Below are positions 46,866 through 56,727 of a stretch of 64,000 nt of DNA, piece by piece. The stretch's first letter is position 1, and each line of letters opens with the position of its first letter. Under the pieces are notes generated by a model. The model had not been told where the DNA came from. It saw nothing but the letters and a program-made list of their open reading frames with translations, and searched no databases. Source of the DNA: Paraescarpia echinospica (Eukaryota > Annelida > Polychaeta > Sabellida > Siboglinidae); assembly GCA_020002185.1 (NCBI GenBank), contig CM034534.1:66711152-66775151 (forward strand), written 5' to 3'. The position numbers and the translations under genes were made by a program.

Positions 46866-47328
46866 AGTAATCTGAATGCAGAGTAGGAAAATCGGATGGT
46901 AAAGATTGGATAGCCGGGGTGGCGTGCTAGTAACCTCTCTCCATAGTATACTCAGTTTAACAGCTGATGCATTTTGCATAGCTTAATTGACAGTTTTGAA
47001 TGTCCGTGTAATAAGTATTACAGTATTAATCAATGAATAATTTATGTTTACTATGGACTCTCCCTTCGAAAATGTCGTTTTTTAATTTACCTGGCGAGTT
47101 GATAACTATTATCAACAAGGACTTCACGAACTATGACATACACTAATGTTATTTGAAAGTCATGAAGAAGTTTCACAGCTTACGTTTTATTATGATATGG
47201 CTAAATCATAGTAAGTTTTATTTGTCACTGGACTGTAATTGTGTCTTTAAATGTCATACTATCATATATCTGAGAGAAAGTTGTCATTTTTGAAATAATT
47301 CTGCATGTTGTTAGTACATCTTTATCAA

Positions 47329-47400
47329 TAAGGAGAGGAATGTGATATTCACTATATATCGTGCTCTAGCGACCAGTTATGTACTAGAAACTATCAATAT
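47329..47400 (+). mobile_element. Candidate polypurine tract and start of a 3' LTR
   Basis: AAGGAGAGGAA followed directly by TGTGATATTC resembles the polypurine tract and TG start of a gypsy LTR, about 470 bp after the integrase stop. I could not find the LTR end or a partner LTR. Confidence 0.3.
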
Positions 47401-47404
47401 CCAT

Positions 47405-47930
47405 GACATGAACGAAATGTGAATAAGGGGTCAGGACACTGTTGGACTTCCTGCTTGGAAAAAAAGTGCAGTATATTTTTGAGAAATGATTTTTTACAAT
47501 ATTCACTTGCTCTGACATAAGTGCATTTGAGTAGTCAGATTTCTAGATGTGATTGTAGAAGCTATTGGCAGTAAAATGGTGTCTTTTTAGCTGATTTTAC
47601 TAAGCGGAAGGGTATTTGGCAGCAATTTGGCTAGTTGACACTTTAGCCGGATTAGTGCCTGCATCCATTTGTAAATATTGACTGGTGTCATACATACAGG
47701 CATTTTGCAAGAGTTAGAAATATTAGATTTCGACTAAACTCGACCAGCATGTCAATGAGATGATGATAACGGCAGGTGAGAAGTTTAATACATTTTCTAG
47801 GTCACGTTTTCTTATAATCAGACAAAACGTTAACATGGTCGCCAATGAGAAAACTAACAGTGTGCTAACCCCATAAACGGTGTTCAAGTTCCATCCATAA
47901 AATCGTGTTGAATTCACGGCCATCGACACT
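47405..47930 (+). repeat. Dispersed repeat R4, copy 1 (inverted pair)
   Basis: Reverse complement of about 48960-49495 at moderate identity. Shared text includes ATGTCAATGAGATGATGATA and GTCACGTTTTCTTATAATCA. The pair encloses about 1 kb. Confidence 0.8.
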
Positions 47931-48135
47931 ACAATAACCAGAAAGGCACCTCATTTGTCTACTATTAATTCCATCATATTTTCGTACTACCCGTATCTAC
48001 TAAAACAGTGAGCATTGAGATATCTTACAAATCAGATGGGAAGCTCGTTTACTAATAATTAAAAAATTAATGTCAAATCAAAGTTTGTATTAAATTATCT
48101 TAATAAAATGGGTTCTATTGGAGGATAGCTCTTTC
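47931..48135 (+). repeat. Dispersed repeat R5, copy 1
   Basis: Direct copy of 63091-63289; shared TTTGTCTACTATTAATTCCA and CCCGTATCTACTAAAACA. Confidence 0.82.
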
Positions 48136-48955
48136 TAGTTTTTGAAAGTTGTTATTGTTGTCGCATCTTAAAATGTAAATGTGCTTAATTTTAGATCTGG
48201 TATTATGTATATCTAGTATAGGAGTCGGTTTTCAAATGACTTAATAATCAGAATGTAATTTCCTTTTCAATATCATCAGTTTTGTTTCACTATGCATCGT
48301 GCGTTGTCTATGTAGAAGGATAAAACTTTATGTAAACACAATTCAGAAGTTCTTTATTAGCATGGCAGACAACTCAAGTCACGCGATGTATCCAACTGTC
48401 GTGCACGTACTCACGCCGTTACCGTGGCGCCGCCTAGCGACTAACTAAACAATATAACATATTGCAACAAGTTTTAATGTATTTTGAAATCTGAATATTA
48501 GCTAGTATTTAAGTTATTAATTATTGTTGTTTTAGTCTTTGGTTTTTTTGGTCATATTTTATTAATAACCGTGTCATGTATTTGTATGTGTCTGTCCAAA
48601 GATCACAATGCAAATCAGTGCGTGCACTTTCTTCTGTCATCCTTATATGTGGGGTAGTCTGTATTTATATTTTATGTATTTACGTTTATTTTTTATATTG
48701 AATAAATCAATCAATCAAATCCCGAAAGCTCTCATTGTGACAACCAACCCCGGTCGCCCCTACTCACGGAGTATTGCATGCGTTTGGAGGCCAGGCTGTT
48801 CGTGATCGTAGAAGCAGAGTACTTCTAGATGATGACGTCTTCCTACTATTATAAATGACACTTGTTTTAACGTTTGCGAATTGGTGAATCAACAAACCAA
48901 CTTCACTCGCAAAAGTAAAGCGTCGATATTGCTGGTCGTTCATTATTACAGTTAT
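48136..48955. other. Unassigned stretch
   Basis: No gene or repeat recognised. Confidence 0.45.
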
Positions 48956-48959
48956 TCTA

Positions 48960-49495
48960 AAGTCGGTAAGCCTATAGGGGCTGATGTAATACTAATACAA
49001 ATTGCCTTTGATTCACCGACTACTTCTGACGGGGTCAGCCCACTGTTGGTTTTCCCATAGGCGACCATGTTAACGTTTTGTCTGATTATAAGAAAACGTG
49101 ACCTATAAAATGTCTTAAACTTCTCACCTGCTGTTATCATCATCTCATTGACATGCCGATAGATTTTAACAAAAATTGCATACTTGCAGCTCTCGTAAAA
49201 TGCCTGTATATGTGACACCCGTCAATATTTACAAATGCCGGCAAGAATTACTCCGCAAACAGGTCACACAGGCAAATTGCTGCGAAATATCCTTCCGCTT
49301 ATTCAAATCATCTAGAAATCCACCATTTTACAGACAGCACCTTCTACAATCACACATGAAAATCTCCCTACTCAAATTCACTTATGTCACAGCATGTGAA
49401 TTTTGTAAAAAAAATCATTTCTAAAAAATACACTGCATTTTTGTTCGTGTGCAACGGACAGGAAGTCTAACTAGAACATGACCCCTGACACGGTA
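48960..49495 (-). repeat. Dispersed repeat R4, copy 2
   Basis: Inverted partner of 47405-47930. It leads directly into a tRNA-Gln repeat block. Confidence 0.8.
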
Positions 49496-49529
49496 GCAGT
49501 GGTGCCTTACTTCTGGAACGGGACAACCC

Positions 49530-50110
49530 GCGACCCGTTGCACCGGCTTTGGCAAATTACCAGATATAACGACACAAGTAAATTCTTTGATCACTTGAAA
49601 TGTTCAACATTCGTATGCACTTTAAAAAAAAACGATTCCGACACACTAACTGCATCAGTCCGAGTATGAAGCCCCTCATAATATACTACCGGAGCCCATC
49701 TGGTTCCGCGGTGTAACGGTTAGCACTCTGGACTCTGAATCCTGCGATCCGACTTCAAATCTTGGCGGAACCTATTATTTTTCACCTTTCATTATTTGAA
49801 AATTCCGAAAATTTTCGTCCAGCCCCTATTTGCTAACTGTTGTAATTACGTAACTTTCATGGTCAGAATTAGCATTGTGAGTCTGTATATTAGCCATACC
49901 CTGCGTGTCTTGTACCGAGTTACGGAAATCTACGCCAAACGATCTCGTAGTCTCGATTAACCGACTCTCGCCTGGCTGCGTGACTTCGCCAGGAAGATTG
50001 TCTGGCTCAGAATCGCGTTTTGACTCCCCACTTGTTGACAGCCATGAGAGCTGCCACCTAGTGAATATGCATGTGATTAAAAGGCACTAAACTACGAAAA
50101 AAGGTTACTG
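49530..50110 (+). repeat. tRNA-Gln-bearing repeat block, subfamily 1, copy 2
   Basis: Collinear with 44540-45292 apart from a deletion after the tRNA. It ends with the shared text TAAAAGGCACTAA-CTACGAA. Confidence 0.82.
49702..49773 (+). pseudogene. tRNA-Gln (CTG) pseudogene
   Basis: Full-length, with a perfect acceptor stem and anticodon CTG (CTGGA-CTCTGAA-TCCTG). There is a T-T mismatch in the anticodon stem, and the T arm (CCGAC-TTCAAAT-CTTGG) has a C-C mismatch plus a G-T pair. Likely non-functional, but expression is not excluded. Confidence 0.7.
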
Positions 50111-50344
50111 TCGGTTTATTTTGTGTGTGACATGTTTCAATATAAGTTTAATGTTGAACAGTTGTTATAGTATAGTATTATCTGATAAAAGTGTATCCTT
50201 ATTTAATTTTGTATTACATAGTTGGACTGAGAGCCAATCATCGTCTCTACCCGAATCTGGGCTAAAGCCCCCTACTGGTAACATTGGCAGGAGCTTAATA
50301 CTCCAGGCCGTAGTGAGGGGCCAAAGCTGTAATCTCAAAAAGCA

Positions 50345-50440
50345 CCTACGCAAAGTGCTTTGTGTGTACTAAAACGAACATATTTTTTTATCATGATTAT
50401 GTTTAATTGTGTATTTTTGTTTAACATAGAGTCTTATAAG
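50345..50440 (+). repeat. Dispersed segment shared with 63735-63840
   Basis: GTGCTTTGTGTGTACTAAAA and ATCATGATTATGTTTAATTG occur in both, followed in both by CGCA and GA microsatellites. Confidence 0.8.
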
Positions 50441-50444
50441 CCGT

Positions 50445-50523
50445 ACGCACGCACACACGCACGCACGCACGCACGCGCACACGCGCACACGCACACACAC
50501 AACCACGCACACACAGAACCCAG

Positions 50524-50592
<69 letters not shown>

Positions 50593-50610
50593 TGTGTGTG
50601 TGTGTACACA
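50445..50610. repeat. (CGCA)n, (GA)n, (TG)n microsatellites
   Basis: CGCA/CA-rich to about 50510, about 65 bp of GA, then about 16 bp of TG. Confidence 0.95.
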
Positions 50611-50616
50611 TACATA

Positions 50617-50844
50617 TATTTCAAAGCACGTTTCTTCAAAATGAGCCGAACAAATTGCATTGTATTGCGAGGGTTTCCAAATAGCCCGTTCACGTGATAA
50701 CAGTGATGTCGGTGCATTGATGATCCTCGTCGAATAAGCAGCAGAATTTGATTGACAGACTACACGTTCGAAACTGGAAATTGGCAAGGATTTCCGTAAG
50801 TTGTCCGGGATGCGGCGGACGCAAATGGGGCGAGTTGACTCCAT
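50617..50844 (-). pseudogene. THAP-like zinc-finger fragment
   Basis: The minus-strand frame from 50844 reaches IWKPSQYNAICSAHFEETCF at about residues 55-74. This is the signature second half of a THAP domain (Trp-x-Pro, then Cys-x2-His-Phe and a final Cys-Phe). The N-terminal Cys-x-Cys zinc ligands and the AVPxY-type box are not recognisable, and the frame runs on into the GA/TG microsatellite. THAP domains occur in host DNA-binding proteins and in P-element and Kolobok transposases. I cannot tell which this came from. Confidence 0.5.
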
Positions 50845-51658
50845 GTGAATTTTGACATTTGTGCAAATTTATGCTGGTTGGGCTTCCCGCCAATGGTCAC
50901 TACAGGTGGCTACGTTACCAGCAGCCAGTAGTGATCGTCACCGGACCGTGATGTATACTTGTTGTTTTCGCCATTTCACAGCTGGCTGCCTGCCTGTCCA
51001 AGCGCGACCGATGGCAGTGCACTAACGTCAGCTGAGGTAGTGATTACGTCGGTCACGCATGACCTCCGTCGTGGAGTGAATTAGGTGCGACTTCGTGGTA
51101 AATTGCTGAGACTTCTCAACTTCTCAACATGCCAAGGCCAAACTCAAAGACAAAAATATTGTTCAAGCGAGCGAAGTGAAAATGTTGACCGCAAAGACAG
51201 CGACCGCTACGACTACATTGAAACCATTCTGACGAGGCAACAAGATATGATGGAACTGATGCTTCAGAAACAAAACACGATGGTAGCGGATATGTGAAAC
51301 AAATTTGTGGAATGCATCAGCAAAACGGTAGAAACAAAGCTGGAATCAATGCAAAATAATTTGTTTGTAATAGCGAATGATCATCAAAAACTAACCAAAG
51401 AAAACTCGTTGCTGAAAAGAACCATTGAAACTCTCACCGACAAATTACAAACCGTAACAAAACAAAATGTTGATATGGAAACACAAGTGGACGAAATCGA
51501 ACAATACTCAAGGCGAGATTGTTTGGTTATAAATGGATTGCCCGAGGTAACAGCCGAGACAGATGAAAACACTTTCGTAACTTTTGTCCAGAGCAAATTC
51601 CCAGATGTCACGATAAACGTAAGCGACATTAGCAAAGCCCATCGACTACCAGCCAGAG

Positions 51659-51720
51659 ACAACCGCGACAACCGCGACAACCGCGACAACCGCGACAACC
51701 GCGACAACCGTGACAACCGA
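51659..51720. repeat. 9-bp minisatellite (AACCGCGAC)n inside ORF1
   Basis: About seven units encoding RDN repeats between the RRM-like part and RQGRLMVVKF. The frame is preserved because the unit is nine bases. Confidence 0.95.
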
Positions 51721-51910
51721 CGCCAAGGAAGACTAATGGTCGTAAAATTTGCGACTCATAAAAAAGATGAACTCTAATCTGGTCGAAAAACCCTTAAAGG
51801 CACAAACGTTTAGATGAACGAACTGTTAACAAAAAACGTGCTGAACTACATCGCTTCTGCATCAGCAACATCAAGGAGAGAAAAACTGTTTGGACGAAAG
51901 ATCGCAAAGT

Positions 51911-52250
51911 GTAGCGCCGTGGTGCAGTGGCTAGAGCTTCGGACTTTCAACCGAGAGATCCCGGGTTCGAATCCTGTGCGGCGGTGTCGAACTTTGGGCA
52001 AGCTCTTTCACTATACGTTGCTCCAGTTCACTCAGATGTATGAATGAGTACCTGGCTATAGACAGTGGTGGATATTTGTATACGAATAGTCTTCGCGCAT
52101 TAATTGCAGCGTGGCTGGATGCTTCCCAGAGAAGTCGAGATGGTGTTCGATTGAGCAGGTCTGCCAGGGAGTAAAGTGTAAAGCGCTTTGAGCAGTCCTG
52201 AGGACTGGATACTGCACTATATAAGAACTTACCTTTACTCTTTTTTTATA
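51911..52250 (+). mobile_element. tRNA-derived SINE inserted in LINE E ORF1
   Basis: The tRNA-like head has box A TGGTGCAGTGG (51920-51930) and box B GGTTCGAATCC (51964-51974). A body of about 180 bp (GTATGAATGAGTACCTGGCT..., TCCCAGAGAAGTCGAGATGG) follows. The LINE-like tail reads GTGTAAAGCGCTTTGAGCAG, then GCACTATATAAGAACTTACC. Truncated relatives lie at 11258-11430 and 32546-32642. A T-rich run follows before ORF1 text resumes. The target-site duplication is not clear. Confidence 0.85.
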
Positions 52251-52331
52251 ACTTTTTTTACAGTCTTTGTCAGAGTGGGAGATCAAATCGTTCACGTGAA
52301 AACAAAAGAAGACGTAAAGGCCTTTGTGTGA

Positions 52332-52739
52332 CTGTGCGAACAATGCGTCAATGCCAGAGTGTTATACCTGACTATCATCAGGAATTTTCTTCTCGTGTTA
52401 CTGCGCGAACAATGCAGCATTGTGTGTTACCTGGTTATCATCAGGCACTATCTTCTTGTTTGACTGTGCAAACAAGACATAATCTACTCTATACGACCTT
52501 TATATGTATGACTGTTTTTTGTTTTTTGGGGGTTTGCTTTTACACACTTTTTCTTTTTGAAATGTTCATTTACACATTTTTACTTCTCTCAGTTACGATA
52601 AGTTTAAAATGCTCTAATGGGAAGCATGCGACATCTCCTTTAAATGTAGTATTCAGACGCATGCTCGTTATATGCGTTATATATATGATTTTGCCAAAAT
52701 GTGTGTTTTTATAACACTAAAATTAGTCTTGTCATGATG
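52332..52739 (+). other. LINE E inter-ORF region
   Basis: Contains two diverged units of GACTGTGCGAACAATGC with TATCATCAGG-type text (about 52330-52470), then AT-rich DNA. The same region begins the second copy at 57877, so that copy is 5' truncated within the inter-ORF region. Confidence 0.7.
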
Positions 52740-54169
52740 CTTAATTTTATTAATTTGACAAGCAATATATTGTTTTAAATATGATCAATACTGAACGTTT
52801 GTTAGGAAGTTACGTGGTATAGAAATAATTATTTAAATCATATTTTTTAAATAGATACAAATGATGAAGATGGTGAATTAAATATAATTCACCAGTCACC
52901 ATATTTTAATGATGACGACTTAATTAATCACATAAAAAACAAACAGGACAAATTTACAATACTAAGTCTAAACTGTCAATGTCTAAACGCAAAAATTGAT
53001 GAAATTGTTATTAAGCTAGACATACTTAGACACAATAATTGTAAAATCAACGCTCTTTGTTTACAAGAAACGTGGCTTATGGATGATTCTGATACCTCCT
53101 TATTACAAATTGATGGATACAATTTAATATCACAAGGCAGAATATGTAGTGGTCATGCTGGCCTAGCAATATATCTTCATAAAAATTACAACTATAAATT
53201 GTTAGATATTTATACAAAGTCAAACATATGGGAAGGACAATTTATTGAAATAACATCAAACACCGTCAAGAAAAAAGCATCCTTGGAAATATATACCGAC
53301 CTCCTAGAGATGTCATTGAGAATTACCAAACATTCAAAGAAGAATTATGCCCTAAATTAGATCATCTGCAAAACCTAAATGGTAAAGTAATACTAGCCGG
53401 AGATTATAATATTGAGCTACTGAAAATAAAAGAAAAAACATAATATGTGAATATTTTGATACAATCACAGCACATGGTTTCTTTCTTAAAATTACTTTAC
53501 CAACACGTTTTTCAAATACTAACTGCACGCGTATTGATAATTTTCTATGCAAACTATCAAAAGGTCTTTTTAAATCAACTGCCGGCATTTTAATCAGCAG
53601 CATTTCTGATCACGTTCTGTATTTCATATGCCTTGATTGTCATGCAACTATTACAAATGTCCCAAAATTTATCAGAATTATAATACAAAATACTGACAGC
53701 CTTGAACATTTTAAAATAGAATTGATGCGTTCAAATATGTATAATAAACTAAATAAGGATAGAGATACTATTCCCAACGAAAATTACAACATCCTTGATG
53801 AAACTATTACTACTGCTATGGATAAATTCTTACCTACTAAAATCATTAAATATAATAAACATAAACACAAAATGTCATGTTGGATTACACAAGGTATCAT
53901 TAGATGTATACAATTTAGAGATAAATTGTATTCAAAATTTAAACATACTCATATAGGTACAGCAGAATATGTTTCGCTCAATCAAAATTGTCATACATAT
54001 AATAACATTCTTAAAAGAAATATTAGATTAGCCAAACAAGCATATTATCAATACAGTTTTGAAAGAAATAAGCACGATATAAAAAAAACGTGGTTTATGA
54101 TTAAAGAAATTATTTTAAAAAGACAGGAAAAGAAACATTTCCTGATTTCTTTCAAATTGATGGGAAAAA
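52740..54169 (+). pseudogene. LINE E ORF2 copy 1 (endonuclease and start of RT), cut by gap
   Basis: Endonuclease: FTILSLNCQCLNAKIDEIVI (about 52957), LCLQETW (after frame choice), GYNLISQGRICSGHAGLAIY, then after a frameshift a GDYNIELL motif (about 53400) and ISDHV (about 53610), the GDFN and SDH landmarks. A linker follows from 53722 (CWITQGIIRCIQFRDKLYSK, RLAKQAYYQYSFERNKHDIK). The RT itself lies in the N gap. Copy 2 at 57877 is nearly identical. Both copies share a TAA stop after KIKEKT, requiring a one-base shift to restore the frame. Confidence 0.88.
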
Positions 54170-55169
54170 NNNNNNNNNNNNNNNNNNNNNNNNNNNNNNN
54201 NNNNNNNNNNNNNNNNNNNNNNNNNNNNNNNNNNNNNNNNNNNNNNNNNNNNNNNNNNNNNNNNNNNNNNNNNNNNNNNNNNNNNNNNNNNNNNNNNNNN
54301 NNNNNNNNNNNNNNNNNNNNNNNNNNNNNNNNNNNNNNNNNNNNNNNNNNNNNNNNNNNNNNNNNNNNNNNNNNNNNNNNNNNNNNNNNNNNNNNNNNNN
54401 NNNNNNNNNNNNNNNNNNNNNNNNNNNNNNNNNNNNNNNNNNNNNNNNNNNNNNNNNNNNNNNNNNNNNNNNNNNNNNNNNNNNNNNNNNNNNNNNNNNN
54501 NNNNNNNNNNNNNNNNNNNNNNNNNNNNNNNNNNNNNNNNNNNNNNNNNNNNNNNNNNNNNNNNNNNNNNNNNNNNNNNNNNNNNNNNNNNNNNNNNNNN
54601 NNNNNNNNNNNNNNNNNNNNNNNNNNNNNNNNNNNNNNNNNNNNNNNNNNNNNNNNNNNNNNNNNNNNNNNNNNNNNNNNNNNNNNNNNNNNNNNNNNNN
54701 NNNNNNNNNNNNNNNNNNNNNNNNNNNNNNNNNNNNNNNNNNNNNNNNNNNNNNNNNNNNNNNNNNNNNNNNNNNNNNNNNNNNNNNNNNNNNNNNNNNN
54801 NNNNNNNNNNNNNNNNNNNNNNNNNNNNNNNNNNNNNNNNNNNNNNNNNNNNNNNNNNNNNNNNNNNNNNNNNNNNNNNNNNNNNNNNNNNNNNNNNNNN
54901 NNNNNNNNNNNNNNNNNNNNNNNNNNNNNNNNNNNNNNNNNNNNNNNNNNNNNNNNNNNNNNNNNNNNNNNNNNNNNNNNNNNNNNNNNNNNNNNNNNNN
55001 NNNNNNNNNNNNNNNNNNNNNNNNNNNNNNNNNNNNNNNNNNNNNNNNNNNNNNNNNNNNNNNNNNNNNNNNNNNNNNNNNNNNNNNNNNNNNNNNNNNN
55101 NNNNNNNNNNNNNNNNNNNNNNNNNNNNNNNNNNNNNNNNNNNNNNNNNNNNNNNNNNNNNNNNNNNNN
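54170..55169. other. Assembly gap, 1,000 N
   Basis: Exactly 1,000 unknown bases, a conventional scaffold spacer rather than a measured length. It follows LINE E coding text and precedes a GA/TA microsatellite edge. The long X-containing frames across it are artefacts. Confidence 0.99.
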
Positions 55170-55223
<54 letters not shown>

Positions 55224-55500
55224 CTCGAATGACATATTTGGCCATTAATAACTCGACGTAGACGCGTTATCTAAATACTAAAATGATAACGTAACAATAT
55301 TAGTGACGTTTTGTATGTGGCTCCGTGGTGTAATGGTTAGCACTCAGGGCTTTGAATCCTGCCATCCGAGTTCAAATCTCGGCGGAACGTTTTTGGTCTT
55401 TCATGTCTTTCATGTCTTGTCGAATCAACCCGATATTTCGGTGTTTGTTAGCCGGTGTTTGTCGACACAAGAGATATGATGATTGACACACTATGATAAG
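55170..55500 (+). repeat. tRNA-Gln-bearing repeat block, subfamily 2, copy 2
   Basis: Collinear with about 45430-46000: a GA/TA microsatellite, CATTAATAACTCGACGTAGA and CGCGTTATCTAAATA, the tRNA, then TTTTTGGTCTTTCATGTCTT and a GACACAAGAGATATGATG block. Confidence 0.85.
55319..55390 (+). pseudogene. tRNA-Gln (TTG) pseudogene
   Basis: 72 nt, anticodon TTG. It has the C-A acceptor mismatch of its sister at 45806 plus a G-G mismatch at the terminal pair (ends CGGAACG), and a G-T pair in the anticodon stem. T-run terminator present. Probably inactive. Confidence 0.7.
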
Positions 55501-55566
55501 GAATGGGACATGCCCGTTGACAGATTTCGCTTACAGTTTAAATTGTTGTCATATTTCTTGTACACC

Positions 55567-55870
55567 TCAAGAGGAGCTGTTATTGTGGAGATTTTGTGAG
55601 CCTCGAGAGGGGGTGTTACTGTGGAGATTTTGTGAGCCTCGAGAGGGGATGCTATTGTGGAAATTTTGTGAACCTCAAGAGGGGGTGTTATTGTGGAGAT
55701 TTTGTGAGCCTCGAGAGGGGGTGTTATTGTGGAGATTTTGTGAGCCTCGAGAGGGGATGCTATTGTGGAAATTTTTTGAACCTCGAGAGGGGGTGTTACT
55801 GTGGAGATTTTGTGAGCCTCGAGAGGGGGTGTTATTGTGGAGATTTTGTGAGCCTCGAGAGGGGGTATAA
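55567..55870. repeat. 36-bp tandem repeat, about 8 units
   Basis: Unit reads EPREGVLLWRFC in one frame. Variants (GATGCT/GGAAAT units against GGTGTT/GGAGAT units) recur every third unit, suggesting a higher-order block of about 108 bp. Open on both strands only because 36 is a multiple of three. Confidence 0.93.
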
Positions 55871-56052
55871 TCGGAGGTGTAAACATGTCTCCACCCAATA
55901 ACATCAACTTCGCTACGGGCGTGGTCCCAGACCTATAAAATGAAACGGTCTCCTATAAACAGCAATTTAATAAATGAGAGCAATTTCGTGAAAGGGTTTA
56001 AACAATAAATTCCGCAAGGTAGTAAATCTTTAAATATGTCAAATTCATTAAT

Positions 56053-56083
56053 TATATATGTATATATATATATATATATATAA
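56053..56083. repeat. (TA)n microsatellite
   Basis: TA units with one TG interruption. Confidence 0.88.
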
Positions 56084-56172
56084 CACGGAGACGAAGCTCT
56101 AAGCTACTGAGTGACGTGGTCCCTACCCCCCAGGGGAGCGAGGGGAAGAAGAAGACATATTAATGTATTGTA

Positions 56173-56727
<555 letters not shown>

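Larger units (their letters stand above)
51085..52331 (+). pseudogene. LINE E ORF1 (coiled coil plus RRM-like), disrupted
   Basis: The likely start is ATG 51128 (MPRPNSKTKILFKRAK), then a frameshift. The frame at 51085-51297 ends at TGA 51295, and the same frame resumes at 51307-51777. It gives a heptad-rich segment (LESMQNNLFVIANDHQKLTK onwards), then EIEQYSRRDCLVINGLPE, the hallmark of L1-like ORF1 RNA-binding proteins, and an (RDN)n run. After another shift, the ORF1 C-terminal region continues to 51910 (LKGTNV, WMNELLTKNVLN-like). A SINE interrupts at 51911-52250, and the end FVRVGDQIVHVKTKEDVKAF resumes at 52266 with stop TGA 52329. This protein would bind LINE RNA in the retrotransposition complex. 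Confidence 0.82.

Noticed and set aside
53722..55203. 493-codon frame across the gap
   Set aside because: Mostly unknown residues from Ns; only the first about 150 codons are real LINE E text.
55491..55907. 138-codon minus frame and overlapping plus frames
   Set aside because: 36-bp tandem repeat stays open on both strands; no evidence for one being real.
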